Of a stretch of DNA of 64,000 nucleotides, positions 17,964 to 26,761 are shown one piece after another (the first letter of the stretch is position 1; each line of letters starts with the position of its first letter). Made by a program: the position numbers and the translations under genes. The notes beneath the pieces were generated by a model. The model was not told the origin of the DNA. It ran no database searches and saw nothing but the letters and a program-made list of their open reading frames with translations. The DNA is taken from the NCBI GenBank assembly GCA_028287305.1, contig JAQBPX010000002.1, forward strand, positions 310,001 to 374,000. The letters run 5' to 3'. The DNA comes from Gemmatimonadota bacterium. GTDB taxonomy: Bacteria; Gemmatimonadota; Gemmatimonadetes; Gemmatimonadales; Gemmatimonadaceae.

Positions 17964-19022
17964 ATGAAACACGTGATGCGAGCTGCCCTGGGTTTGTGTG
18001 TTCTCGCTGCGTGCGCTTCTGTAGTGAAGCCCGGTAACTCGCCATCGGGCGCCCGAGTCCACACGCTCATGCCGAGCCCCACCACGGTGGTCTACGGAGG
18101 CTACGACCCCCTCGCCACCCCAGCGCTCCGCATCGCGAGCGGCGACGAAGTCATAGTCGGCGCCGTCTCCACCTGCGGCGCGCGCCTGCTGCGCCCGGGC
18201 ACCGACACGGGTACCATCGAGCCCGCGTACCGCGCGATCGTGGCAGCGGTGCGCGACTCCACGCTGCGTCGCGGGCCCGGTGGCCACATCCTTACCGGCC
18301 CGATCTTCGTCGAGGGCGCCGACAGCGGCGACGTGCTCGAGATGCGCATCGAGCAGGTCGAAATCGCCATTCCATTCGCCTGCAATTCGTTCGGCCCTCG
18401 CAGCGGGTTCCTGCCGGAGGATTTCCCCGGCGTCTCGAAGTCGCGCATCGTGCCGCTCGACCGCGAGCAGATGATCGGGCACTTCTCCGACTCGCTCGGC
18501 GTCGAGATTCCGTTGCGCCCCTTCTTCGGAAGCATGGGCGTTGCGCCGGCGCCGAGTCGCGGCCGCATCAACAGCGCGCCGCCCGGAACGCACGGTGGCA
18601 ACATGGACAACCGCGAGCTCATCGCGGGCACCACGCTCTACCTGCCGGTGCAGGTGCGCGGTGCACTGCTGCTGGTCGGCGACGGACATGCCGCGCAGGG
18701 CGATGGCGAGGTCGACATCACCGCGCTCGAGACCGCGCTGCGCGGCCGCTTCCAGCTGGTCGTGCGGAAGGACATGCACCTCGCGTGGCCGCGCGCCGAG
18801 ACGCCCACGCACTGGATCGCGATGGGGGCGGACAGCAACCTCACGGTGGCCACCAAGATCGCCGTGCGCGAGGCCATCGCGCTGATCGTGGACGTGAAGC
18901 AGCTGTCGCGCGAGGACGCCTACATGCTCGTGAGCACGGGCTGCGACGTCCACGTCACGCAGCTGGTGGACGGCACCATGGGCGTGCACGTGATGATCCC
19001 GAAGCGGCTGTTCACGAAGTAG
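17964..19022 (+). CDS. Acetamidase/formamidase-family lipoprotein
   Basis: The 352-residue protein starts with a lipoprotein signal (MRAALGLCVLAACAS). The mature part has the FmdA/AmdA features: GPIFVEGADSGDVLEMRIEQVEI, the loop PPGTHGGNMDNREL, and GDGHAAQGDGEVDITALET with conserved Asp/His that bind the catalytic metal. Members hydrolyse short amides such as formamide or acetamide. ATG 17964 or ATG 17976 both precede the signal. It follows the permease by 53 nt and may be cotranscribed. It converges with the exporter gene with one base between stops. Export of this enzyme, normally cytoplasmic, is a known variant in this kind of bacterium but the substrate is untested. Confidence 0.88.
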   Translation: MKHVMRAALGLCVLAACASVVKPGNSPSGARVHTLMPSPTTVVYGGYDPLATPALRIASGDEVIVGAVSTCGARLLRPGTDTGTIEPAYRAIVAAVRDSTLRRGPGGHILTGPIFVEGADSGDVLEMRIEQVEIAIPFACNSFGPRSGFLPEDFPGVSKSRIVPLDREQMIGHFSDSLGVEIPLRPFFGSMGVAPAPSRGRINSAPPGTHGGNMDNRELIAGTTLYLPVQVRGALLLVGDGHAAQGDGEVDITALETALRGRFQLVVRKDMHLAWPRAETPTHWIAMGADSNLTVATKIAVREAIALIVDVKQLSREDAYMLVSTGCDVHVTQLVDGTMGVHVMIPKRLFTK

Positions 19023-19023
19023 C

Positions 19024-20310
19024 TCACGCCGGCGGCACGCTCACCGCGCGAAACTCGTCCGTCCGGATCCGGCCGCTGCCGGAGCCGCGCACGCGCCTCC
19101 GCCGGTCGGAAATGGACGTCGCCACCAGCAGCCCCGCCGAGATCGCGGTCGCGGCCAGCACCATCGCGAACGCGGTCTGCACGCCGTCGATCGTGTCGCG
19201 TTCCAGCAGGCTGCTCAGGCTGCGAAAGCCCACGCTCCCGGGTACGAGCATCAGCGTGGCCGGCACGAGCACCACGATCTGCGGACGGTTGCGCCAGCGC
19301 CCCCACATCGCCGCTGCCACGCCGTCGAATAGCGCCGCCATGAACAGTCCCAGCTCCGGACCCGTCACGCGCACCGACGTGCTGGCAAGCAGGTAGCTCA
19401 CGGCGCACGCGCCCACGATCCACCAGGTGTCCTTCGGCTCCGCCTTCAGCACCACCACGAAGCTGATCCCCGCGGCCACCAGCGCGATGGGAATCGTCCA
19501 CAGCGGAAGTGCCGCGGGCGCCACCTCGCGCACGGTGCCGAACAGCGCCGTGGCCGTGCGATCCCCGAGCGCCACGCCGAAGATCAGGCCGAGCAGGATC
19601 ATGGTGGCCCCGGCGAGCCGCGCAGTGCCGGACGCGAGATGCCGCTCCGCCAGCTCTCGAACGGCGTTGGTGAGCACGAGTCCCGGCAGCAGCACCACGA
19701 TACCGGCGAGGATCGCGGTGCTCGGCGCATATGGCCCGAGCAGCGCGGAGATGCTCGTGGCGATGAACGCCGCCGAGAATGCCGCGATGGGCTCGTACAC
19801 GCGCTCGAGGCTGCGACGTCGCTCGGCTGCTGCCTCGAGCACGCCGGTCAGCACGCCGAGCATCCCGCCCACCGCGATCTCCACCACGCCGCCGCCGAGG
19901 AATCGTGCGATGCCGGCTGAGCCGAGGCCGAACGCGAGGATGGTCGTGATGGCACCATAGGGCGGCGCCTCCCGCTCGATCGCCTCCACGCGTACCAGCG
20001 CCTCGCTGGTCGTGATGACTCCGTCGAGCAGGTCACTCACCACGCGATCGAGGCGCGAGAGCTTGCCGATGTTCGGGCCCGCGGGCGCGAGGCGGAGGAG
20101 GTGCGTGTCCTGCTCCTCCAGCTCGCCGAACGCGCACATGATCGACGTGGGCGTCGAGAAGAACTGCGAGTTGCGCAGGCCGAGCCCGCGCGCGAGCAGG
20201 TCGAGCGAATCCTCGAGGCGCTGCGCCGTGGTGCCCGCGGTGTGGAGGGCGCGGGCCATGGTGAGCAGGAATCGCACGTCATGGCGGGCACCGGCGGCGT
20301 TCTGGGGCAT
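19024..20310 (-). CDS. ThrE-like threonine/serine exporter family protein
   Basis: A 428-residue membrane protein. The first 120 residues form the soluble DUF1212-type N-terminal domain (RFLLTMARALHTAGTTAQRLEDSLDLLARGLG and the TSIMCAFGE strand), followed by about ten hydrophobic helices split in two blocks of five, the second corresponding to the DUF3815 half. This fused arrangement is that of ThrE, which exports threonine and serine by proton antiport. Start ATG 20310 fits the domain boundary; longer in-frame starts add Arg-rich sequence. It is divergent from the kinase gene, 63 nt away, so the two could share a control region. Confidence 0.88.
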   Translation of the reverse strand: MPQNAAGARHDVRFLLTMARALHTAGTTAQRLEDSLDLLARGLGLRNSQFFSTPTSIMCAFGELEEQDTHLLRLAPAGPNIGKLSRLDRVVSDLLDGVITTSEALVRVEAIEREAPPYGAITTILAFGLGSAGIARFLGGGVVEIAVGGMLGVLTGVLEAAAERRRSLERVYEPIAAFSAAFIATSISALLGPYAPSTAILAGIVVLLPGLVLTNAVRELAERHLASGTARLAGATMILLGLIFGVALGDRTATALFGTVREVAPAALPLWTIPIALVAAGISFVVVLKAEPKDTWWIVGACAVSYLLASTSVRVTGPELGLFMAALFDGVAAAMWGRWRNRPQIVVLVPATLMLVPGSVGFRSLSSLLERDTIDGVQTAFAMVLAATAISAGLLVATSISDRRRRVRGSGSGRIRTDEFRAVSVPPA

Positions 20311-20373
20311 GCGGGAAGGTGGGCGCCTCAAAGCGCGCGTGCAATTGGGGCGCCCCATTCCTACATTCTGGCC

Positions 20374-22788
20374 ATGGAAGAACTCCGGTCGGCACTCGGT
20401 GCGGCCTACGTGATCGAGCGGGAGCTGGGTGGCGGTGGCATGTCGCGGGTGTTCCTGGCCGAGGAGACGCGCTTCCACCGCAAGGTGGTGGTGAAGCTGC
20501 TCTCGCCGGAGCTCGCGGCAGGGCTGAGCGCCGAGCGCTTCGAGCGCGAGATCGGCCTGGCGGCGGGGTTGCAGCAGGCGAACATCGTCCCCGTGCTCAG
20601 TGCAGGAGAGGCCGGTGGACTGCCCTGGTACTCCATGCCGTTCGTCGAGGGCGAGACGCTGCGCGCGCGGCTGGATCGCGGTCGCGTGCCGCTGGAGGAA
20701 TGCGTCGCGATCCTGCGCGACGTCGGCCGCGCGCTCGCGTACGCGCACGAGCATGGCGTGGTGCATCGCGACATCAAGCCGGAGAACATCCTGCTGTCGG
20801 GAGGCGCGGCGGTGGTGACCGACTTCGGCATTGCGAAGGCGGTGACCGCCTCGCGAAAGGAAGCGCCCGGTGGAACGCTGACGGTGGTGGGGACCTCGGT
20901 CGGCACTCCCGCCTACATGGCGCCCGAGCAAGCGGCTGGCGACGACGTGGACCATCGCGCTGACATCTATTCGTGGAGCGTGCTCGCGTACGAGCTGCTG
21001 GCCGGCAGTCATCCCTTTGCGGGGAAGAAGGGCGCACAGCAGCTCATGGCGGCGCACATCGCGGAGCGTCCACGCGCGTTGCGCGAGGTGGCGCCGGGGG
21101 TTCCTGCGTCGCTGGCTGCAACGGTGATGCGCGGCCTGGAGAAGGATCGCGAGGCGCGCCCTGCGTCGGCGTCGCTGCTCGTCGAGCAGCTGGGCCGGGT
21201 CGGCACTGAGCCGCCACAACGGAAGGTGCGGTCGGTGTGGCCGTCAGTCACCGTGGCGGTCGTCCTTGGCGTGGCGTTAGTGGCGTGGGTCGTGAGGCGA
21301 GAGCGTGCGCCGAAGTCAGGCGAGGGCGCCACTCCGGGTTCCGTGTCCACGCTCGCGGTGCTCCCCTTCGTGAACACCGGTGGGGACGCGAAGGACGAAT
21401 ACTTCTCCGACGGCATGACGGACGAGCTCGCGAACGCGCTCGGCAAGGTGGACGGGCTGCGCATCGCGGGTCGCTCGTCGAGCTTCGCCTTCAAGGGCAA
21501 GTCGATGACGGCGGTGGAGATCGGCAAGGCGCTCGACGTCCAGGCGCTCGTGGAGGGCACCGTGCGTCGCGCAGGCAATCGCCTGCGCATCACCGCGCAG
21601 CTGACGAGCGCCACGGACGGCAAGGCGATCTGGACGAACAGCTATGAGCGAGCAGCCACGGAAGGCTTCGAGGTCCAGGACGAGCTCACCGCGGCGATCA
21701 TGTCTGCGCTGGCCCCCGCGCTGCGCGGCGGTGCGGCGAAGAGCATGGCAAGCGAGAGCCGCGGCACAGCGAACGCCGACGCTTACGACCTCTACCTGCG
21801 AGGCAGGTACTTCTTCGCGAAGCGCGGAGTGGAGAACCTGGTGCGCGCCGTGGGTTACTTCCGGCAGTCGGTGACGAAGGACCCGGCGTTCGCGCGAGCG
21901 CATGCCGCGCTCGCCATGACGTACGGTGTGATGCCCTTCTGGATGGACGATCCTGCAGACACCCTCTTCGGGTTGGCAGTCGCCAGCGCGCAACGGGCGC
22001 TCTCGCTCGACTCCTTGCTCGCCGATGCACACATGGGGATGTCCGTCGCGCTCTCGACGCATGGCCAGCCGCTGGAAGCACTGCCGCACGAGCGCGCCGC
22101 GCTCATGCTCGCGCCCGAGAACGCCACGGCACACCAGTGGCACGGGGTGAACCTTCTCGAACTGGGGCGCGCGGACTCCGCGGTGGCGGAGTTGCAGCGC
22201 GCGGTTCAGCTGGATCCCCTGTCCACGGTGATGCACGACGACCTCGCCAGCGCGCTTGGCGCCGCGCGCCGGTTCGAGGAGGCCAACGCGGTGGTCTCGC
22301 GTGTGCTGGAGCTGAATGGTCACCCTCTCGCTTCGGCCGAAGCCGTTCCGCTCCTCTTCGGCGGAAATCCGGATGGCGCAGTGGCCCTGATGAGGAGCTT
22401 TGCCAGCCAGGATCCCCACAGTCCCGGCCTCGCCGGGCTGCTCGCGCTGGCATTCGCGGCGAAGGGCGATTGGCAGTCGGTCGACTCACTCGAGCGCCTG
22501 GTGCGGGAGCGTCCGCAGGGCCGATCACGCGAGACCGATATGGCCGTGATCCGGCTGGCCTCGGGCGAAACCGAGCCGCTGCTGCGACTCTTCGAGACTC
22601 CGGAGGGCCGCCGGCTCTGGGTGACCTGGTTCTACTCCGTGTCGTGCGGGCCTATCCTCGACCCGCTGCAGGCCAACCCGAAGTTCATCGCGCTGATGGA
22701 CGGCCTCGCGCTGCGACGCTGTCCCGCCACCACACCCTGGCCAATCAAGCCGCGCCCACCTTCGAGTCCGAGAACACCGGCGCCATGA
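20374..22788 (+). CDS. Membrane Ser/Thr protein kinase with FlgO-like and TPR-type C-terminal domains
   Basis: An 804-residue kinase. The catalytic domain (about 10-270) has the glycine loop GGGGMSRVF, Lys41, the loop HRDIKPEN (Asp133), DFG (Asp150) and APEQ. One membrane helix follows at about 288-309. The outer part begins with a domain (AVLPFVNTGGDAKDEYFSDGMTDELANAL) typical of TolB/FlgO-like partners fused to such kinases, then TPR-like helices to the end. This layout suggests that the outer part senses and the inner kinase signals. Start ATG 20374 precedes the first kinase strand. Its last 44 bases overlap the tail of the convergent KAS III gene. Confidence 0.92.
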   Translation: MEELRSALGAAYVIERELGGGGMSRVFLAEETRFHRKVVVKLLSPELAAGLSAERFEREIGLAAGLQQANIVPVLSAGEAGGLPWYSMPFVEGETLRARLDRGRVPLEECVAILRDVGRALAYAHEHGVVHRDIKPENILLSGGAAVVTDFGIAKAVTASRKEAPGGTLTVVGTSVGTPAYMAPEQAAGDDVDHRADIYSWSVLAYELLAGSHPFAGKKGAQQLMAAHIAERPRALREVAPGVPASLAATVMRGLEKDREARPASASLLVEQLGRVGTEPPQRKVRSVWPSVTVAVVLGVALVAWVVRRERAPKSGEGATPGSVSTLAVLPFVNTGGDAKDEYFSDGMTDELANALGKVDGLRIAGRSSSFAFKGKSMTAVEIGKALDVQALVEGTVRRAGNRLRITAQLTSATDGKAIWTNSYERAATEGFEVQDELTAAIMSALAPALRGGAAKSMASESRGTANADAYDLYLRGRYFFAKRGVENLVRAVGYFRQSVTKDPAFARAHAALAMTYGVMPFWMDDPADTLFGLAVASAQRALSLDSLLADAHMGMSVALSTHGQPLEALPHERAALMLAPENATAHQWHGVNLLELGRADSAVAELQRAVQLDPLSTVMHDDLASALGAARRFEEANAVVSRVLELNGHPLASAEAVPLLFGGNPDGAVALMRSFASQDPHSPGLAGLLALAFAAKGDWQSVDSLERLVRERPQGRSRETDMAVIRLASGETEPLLRLFETPEGRRLWVTWFYSVSCGPILDPLQANPKFIALMDGLALRRCPATTPWPIKPRPPSSPRTPAP

Positions 22789-23878
22789 GCCCCTCGCGCG
22801 ACCGGCCATGCGGGTCCTGCTTCGAGCGGATCTCGTTCACCATCTCGAGCGCGGTCTTCGTCGCCGGGCGCAGTTCACGGTCACTCGTGCCGAGCGGCGT
22901 GACGCGCTGCCCCCAGCGCACGAGCAGCGAGCAGTAGGTCAGCCCGCCGCCGAAACCGGGCATGAGCATCAGGCTACCGGGCTTGACGCGTCCCTGTTCC
23001 AGCGCCTCGACCAGCGCAACGGGCACGGTGGCCGCGCTCATGTTGCCGTACTTCTGCACGGTGACGATCACCTTCTCCATCGGGATGCCGGCATGCTTCG
23101 CCACGCTCTCGAGGATGCGGAGGTTCGCCTGGTGCGGGATGCAGAGGTCGATGTCGTCGGCCGTCACGCCTGCCTCGCGCATCACCTTGTCGCTCGCCTC
23201 GGCCATCCCCCGCACGGCGCGCTTGAAGATGTTGGGACCGTCGAAGTCCCAGATCATGTCGCCGTAGGTCACGCCGAATCCGGTGTAACCAGCCCCCATC
23301 CCGCGCACGCGAAGGGTGTCGCGCGCCTCGGCGTCGCAGCCGAGTGAGGTGCCGATCACGCCGCCGGGTTCATCGGAGGCCTGCAGCACCACCGCGGCGG
23401 CTCCGTCGCCGAACAGCACCGCCACGTTGCGGTTGCTCCAGTCCATGTAGCGGCTGATCAGCTCCACGCCGACCACCACGGCGACCTTCGACATCCCCGA
23501 CTGGATCATGGCGGACGCCGACGCGAGCCCGTAGAGGAAGCTCGTGCACGCGGTGTTGATGTCGACCGACGCGGCCTTCGTCGCGCCGAGCAACAGTTGC
23601 ACGCCGCTCGCGCTGTTGGGCACGACTTCCTCGTTGCTGCAGCCACCGTACATGATGAGGTCGACGTCCTGCACGTCGAGTCCCGCGCAGGCGATCGCGC
23701 GGGCCGCCGAGACGGCGCCCAGTTCCTGGGCGGAGACGTGCGAGATGCGTCGCTCGCTCATCCCGGTGCGCGACGTGATCCACTCGTCGTTGGTGTCGAG
23801 GAAGGTGGAGAGGTCGGCGTTGGTGAGCACGGCGGGCGGCATGCACGCGCCCCAGCCGGTGATGGCAGCGTTGGTCAT
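22745..23878 (-). CDS. 3-oxoacyl-[ACP] synthase III (KAS III)
   Basis: A beta-ketoacyl-ACP synthase III type condensing enzyme of 377 residues. The thiolase-fold active site is complete: Cys111 in NTACTSFLYG, His249 in CIPHQANLRI, and Asn279 in KYGNMSAATVP. FabH itself starts fatty-acid synthesis by joining acetyl-CoA and malonyl-ACP. A C-terminal extension of about 50 residues after the last strand is longer than usual for FabH (about 320), and no other fab genes are near, so it could serve a different acyl chain or a secondary pathway. Start ATG 23878 begins the first strand (TNAAITGWGA). The tail overlaps the kinase gene. Confidence 0.9.
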   Translation of the reverse strand: MTNAAITGWGACMPPAVLTNADLSTFLDTNDEWITSRTGMSERRISHVSAQELGAVSAARAIACAGLDVQDVDLIMYGGCSNEEVVPNSASGVQLLLGATKAASVDINTACTSFLYGLASASAMIQSGMSKVAVVVGVELISRYMDWSNRNVAVLFGDGAAAVVLQASDEPGGVIGTSLGCDAEARDTLRVRGMGAGYTGFGVTYGDMIWDFDGPNIFKRAVRGMAEASDKVMREAGVTADDIDLCIPHQANLRILESVAKHAGIPMEKVIVTVQKYGNMSAATVPVALVEALEQGRVKPGSLMLMPGFGGGLTYCSLLVRWGQRVTPLGTSDRELRPATKTALEMVNEIRSKQDPHGRSREGLMAPVFSDSKVGAA

Positions 23879-23973
23879 GTCGAATCATGCCTATGGCGAT
23901 GCCGCGGTGCCAGTCGCAGGGAAATGATCACGCCCGCTCGCGACAGGACGGCAACACTATTGCCAAGTCTCAG

Positions 23974-24001
23974 GTTAGCTAGCTACTATGATATAGCTAA
24001 C
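23974..24001 (+). promoter_or_regulatory. Probable autoregulatory operator/promoter of the toxin-antitoxin pair
   Basis: GTTAGCTA (23974-23981) and TAGCTAAC (23994-24001) form an 8-bp dyad with a 12-nt spacer; TAGCTAGCTA inside it is a second small palindrome. A good -10 box, TATGAT (23987-23992), lies within the dyad, so binding would block transcription. A ribosome site AGGAGA (24004-24009) follows seven bases before the antitoxin ATG. The stretch is AT-rich against the window average. Repression by the Phd-type antitoxin is expected from the family. Confidence 0.6.
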
Positions 24002-24016
24002 ATAGGAGACGCTCTC

Positions 24017-24265
24017 ATGTCCATTCACAACATGCACGCCGCCAAGACGAACCTCTCCGAGCTGGTCCGCCGCGCGGAGCGCGGTGAGGAGATCCTGCTT
24101 GCGCGTCACGGCACGCCCGTGGCGCGCCTGGTGCCGCTCTCGGCGGCGCCTGCAGGACGCCGCTTCGGCGCGCTGAAGGGTCTCGTCTTGCTCGGGCCGG
24201 AGTTCTTCGATCCGCTTCCCGACGATGAGCTCGACCGCTGGTCCGAGGGAGCACCGTCGGAGTGA
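24017..24265 (+). CDS. Phd/YefM-family antitoxin
   Basis: An 82-residue antitoxin. The N-terminal part (MHAAKTNLSELVRRAERGEEILLARHGTPVARLVPL) is the typical Phd/YefM DNA-binding fold; the C-terminal 40 residues, ending acidic (DPLPDDELDRWSEG), would wrap the toxin. ATG 24017 has a clear AGGAGA site. The gene overlaps the toxin start as GTGA, the usual coupling for such pairs. It should repress its own promoter at the dyad just upstream. Confidence 0.92.
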   Translation: MSIHNMHAAKTNLSELVRRAERGEEILLARHGTPVARLVPLSAAPAGRRFGALKGLVLLGPEFFDPLPDDELDRWSEGAPSE

Positions 24266-24648
24266 AGCTCCTCCTGGACACGCACGCGCTGTTGTGGTGG
24301 CTGGCTGGCGATGCTCGCCGGCTGTCACGCCGCGCGCGCGCCGCGATCGCGGAGCCGCACCATGTGGCGCACGTGAGCGCCGCGTCCGCCTGGGAGATCG
24401 CGACCAAGCAGCGGCTCGGCAAGCTCGATGCGTCGGCGCTGGAGGGGCGCCTGATGCAGGTCGTCGCGGAGCAGGAGTTCGAGGAGCTTCCGATCTCGAT
24501 CGAGCACGCCGAGCGCGCGGGTTTACTGCCGGGCGAGCACCGAGATCCGTTCGATCGAATGCTCATTGCGCAGGCGCAGGCGGAGCGCCTCGTCCTCGTC
24601 TCCAATGAGGAAGTGTTCGATGAGTTCGGGATTCAGCGGCTCTGGTAG
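24262..24648 (+). CDS. VapC-type PIN-domain toxin
   Basis: A 128-residue PIN ribonuclease. The acidic metal-binding set shows Asp6 (LLLDTHALLWW), Glu45 (SAWEIATK) and Asp98 (DPFDRMLIAQA). The usual fourth acid in the T-x-D segment is replaced by SNEE (around 115), as happens in this subgroup. Members cut tRNA or rRNA when the antitoxin is degraded. The GTG start overlaps the antitoxin stop. Pairing of a Phd-like antitoxin with a PIN toxin is common. Confidence 0.92.
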   Translation: MKLLLDTHALLWWLAGDARRLSRRARAAIAEPHHVAHVSAASAWEIATKQRLGKLDASALEGRLMQVVAEQEFEELPISIEHAERAGLLPGEHRDPFDRMLIAQAQAERLVLVSNEEVFDEFGIQRLW

Positions 24649-24662
24649 ATAAGGATTACGAG

Positions 24663-24920
24663 CTACAACCCTTCCATCAACTGCTGCAACCCGTCCGCCG
24701 AGAGCGAGTGCCAGGACGACGGATACGACCACACCCGGCGCACGATTCCATCCGCGAAGAAGAGCAGGCATCGATCCGAGTGCGCACCGGGCTGGTGTGC
24801 TACCAGGCGCTCGAATACGGTCCACGTGATCCAGCCCGTTCCCGAGCTGACGAACTTCACGCCCTGGTCCGCCTGTTCAGCGGTGTCCCCAGGGGACTCG
24901 AAGGAAGGATGTGGACTCAT
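24663..24920 (-). CDS. Hypothetical protein, 85 residues
   Basis: The frame opens at ATG 24920 and gives a compact sequence with an aromatic strand pattern: GVKFVSSGTGWITWTVFERL, CLLFFADGIVRRVWSYPSSWHSLSADGLQQL. It looks like a small alpha/beta fold and the codon use is like that of its neighbours. I do not recognise the family. The longer frame up to 25388 crosses a hairpin and low-quality sequence and is rejected. It converges with the toxin gene, 14 nt apart. Confidence 0.65.
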   Translation of the reverse strand: MSPHPSFESPGDTAEQADQGVKFVSSGTGWITWTVFERLVAHQPGAHSDRCLLFFADGIVRRVWSYPSSWHSLSADGLQQLMEGL

Positions 24921-24941
24921 TGCAGCGCTCCGGGACCGGAA

Positions 24942-24964
24942 GCCGCGGGCAGGATGCCTGCGGC
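24942..24964. repeat. REP-like hairpin
   Basis: GCCGCGGGCA and TGCCTGCGGC form a ten-pair stem (one G-T) around the loop GGA. It stands upstream of the unknown 85-residue gene. The rest of 24965-25127 is AT-richer than the window and may hold a promoter (TTGTACCATAACGTAC near 25060), but no clear -35/-10 pair is seen. Confidence 0.5.
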
Positions 24965-25127
24965 CGGCGAGCACTGACGGGAAACGCGATCGGGGAGGTC
25001 TCGGCGCCATCTCGCGATGGTGATCCGACCGCGTGGACGGCGGCTGCGTCAGCCATATTTGTACCATAACGTACAGACGCATGTTTTTATCCGCCAGTGT
25101 ACGATTAGTACTCAAGAGATCGGTTAG

Positions 25128-25730
25128 TTGGCTCACTCCACCTCCCCCTGCCCGAAGGTCGTGGCGCTGCATTGGCGACGGATTGCCAAGCCGGTGAATG
25201 CAGCAGGAAGGAAACACGCGGCATTCCCACGGCGATCTCGAAGAAAACCCGCCCCTATACGGGTTGCTGGCCTTGGTCGACGCGCTCAGGATAGGACGAA
25301 CCAGGGAACGAGAACAGGCCGAAAAAATTCTCCGGAATCGAATCGCCCACAACTTGGCAAGTACACACCCGAACGGAACATCGATCATCCGATCCAGCTA
25401 GAGCTGGAGCCCGGTCTCCCTGTGCGTATCGCTTCAGGGCCAGCCTTTCTCGCTACCAAGTGGGAGGCCTTCAGGGATCGAGGCAGTCAGGATGATCTCT
25501 GGGGGAGTTCGGACATTGAGGACATCATCACGGTAGTCGCTGGACGCCCGGAGTTGCGGTCCGAACTTCCGAACGTGTCCGACGAGATGCGTACCTTTAT
25601 CGCCCAGGAGGCCGCCCGCTTTCTGGCGCACGAGGATTCGCGTGAGGCCATTTCCGGCGCGCTTCCCGATGCGAAGGATTTCCCTGGCCTGATCGACGAA
25701 GTGATCGCGCGATTTCGCAGCTTCACTTAG
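25128..25730 (+). pseudogene. Decayed locus: C-terminal remnant of a nucleotidyltransferase-like protein
   Basis: The frame is open for 200 codons, but only the last 105 or so look like protein: LPVRIASGPAFLATKWEAFRD, then DIEDIITVVAGRPEL and an all-helical end. This resembles the C-terminal part of AbiEii-like or MNT-like nucleotidyltransferase proteins, from memory. The expected N-terminal catalytic part (GSxxxxDxD) is absent; the first 75 codons are Arg-rich nonsense. In another frame, 25243-25341 reads PLYGLLALVDALRIGRTREREQAEKILRNRI, which looks like the C-terminal end of the gene that usually precedes it. I infer an internal deletion plus frameshift that joined two neighbouring genes. 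A real orphan small protein cannot be excluded. Confidence 0.5.
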
Positions 25731-25739
25731 ACTCCAGCC

Positions 25740-26753
25740 ATGCCCCCACGCAAAGCGAAGCCCGCCGCGAAGAAGCCCGCCGCCAGGAAGCCTGCCGCCA
25801 AAAAAGCCCCCGCGAAGAAGTCCGTCGCCAAGGCGGTCTCCCGCGCCGTGAAGCACGGCAAGACGCCCCGCACCGCCACCGGCAAGAAGTCCCACCCCGC
25901 GCAGATGGCCGAGGCGGCCGAGGCCTCGCGCAAGGGATTCAAGGAGCGCACGGAGGCGGGCCACCGCGCCGCTGGTCGCACGCCTCCTTCGCAGAAGTCC
26001 GGCATCAAGACCAAGGGCGCCGCCCGCGTGATCGACGACGCCATCCGCGACGACTTCATGGCCACGGAGGACAGCAAGCTCCTCCAGACGGAATCGTCGC
26101 ACGCCGACTTCACGCGCTCCGACCCCTGGCGCGTCCTCCGCATCATGGGCGAGTTCATCGAGGGCTTCGACAACCTCGCCACCGTGAAGAAGGGCGTCTC
26201 GATCTTCGGCTCGGCGCGCACCGACCCCGCTGACCCGCAGTATCAGGCTGCCGTCGAGACCGCGAAGCTCCTGGCGGAGGCTGGATTCTCCATCATCACC
26301 GGCGCCGGACCGGGCATCATGGAAGCCGCGAACAAGGGCGCGAAGCTCGGCGGCGGACTCTCGGTGGGCTGCAACATCGAGCTGCCCTTCGAGCAGGGCG
26401 CCAATCCCTACGTCGACCGGCTGGTGAACTTCCGCTACTTCTTCGTGCGGAAGACGATGTTCATCAAGTACTCCAACGCCTTCATTATTTTTCCGGGCGG
26501 CTTCGGCACGCTCGACGAGGCGTTCGAGGCGCTGACGCTCATCCAGACGGGGAAGATCTACCAGTTTCCCGTGATCCTGTTCGGGCGGCATTACTGGGCG
26601 GGACTCATCCGCTGGTTCCAGTCGCGCGTGCTGGTCGAGAAGAAGATCTCCCCGGGGGACATGGACCTCATGTTGCTCACGGACGATCCGGCCGAGGCGG
26701 CCAACGCAGTGATCCAGGCGTGGTCCGCGCAACAGAGTTCGCCCAACATCTGA
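25740..26753 (+). CDS. LOG-family protein with Lys/Ala-rich N-terminal tail
   Basis: A 337-residue protein of the LOG (TIGR00730) group, whose members remove ribose 5-phosphate from nucleotide monophosphates such as cytokinin precursors. The catalytic core (about 140-330) shows [24 protein letters not shown] and the signature PGGFGTLDE (252-260). Before it stands a tail of about 90 residues that looks like histone H1 (repeats such as [10 protein letters not shown] and [11 protein letters not shown]). Such a tail should bind nucleic acid. ATG 25740 is the only plausible start. The gene runs into the next with 8 nt between. Family certain; substrate and tail role unknown. Confidence 0.9.
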   Translation: MPPRKAKPAAKKPAARKPAAKKAPAKKSVAKAVSRAVKHGKTPRTATGKKSHPAQMAEAAEASRKGFKERTEAGHRAAGRTPPSQKSGIKTKGAARVIDDAIRDDFMATEDSKLLQTESSHADFTRSDPWRVLRIMGEFIEGFDNLATVKKGVSIFGSARTDPADPQYQAAVETAKLLAEAGFSIITGAGPGIMEAANKGAKLGGGLSVGCNIELPFEQGANPYVDRLVNFRYFFVRKTMFIKYSNAFIIFPGGFGTLDEAFEALTLIQTGKIYQFPVILFGRHYWAGLIRWFQSRVLVEKKISPGDMDLMLLTDDPAEAANAVIQAWSAQQSSPNI

Positions 26754-26761
26754 GAACAGAA

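Noticed and set aside
19024-21219. A 731-codon frame that fuses the ThrE-like exporter with an upstream part
   Set aside because: The first 300 codons are antisense to the kinase domain and carry no family pattern; the exporter begins near 20310.
24017-24648. The toxin-antitoxin pair as part of a defence island
   Set aside because: No restriction, CBASS, Abi or CRISPR gene flanks it; only a decayed remnant follows. A lone Phd/VapC pair is ordinary.
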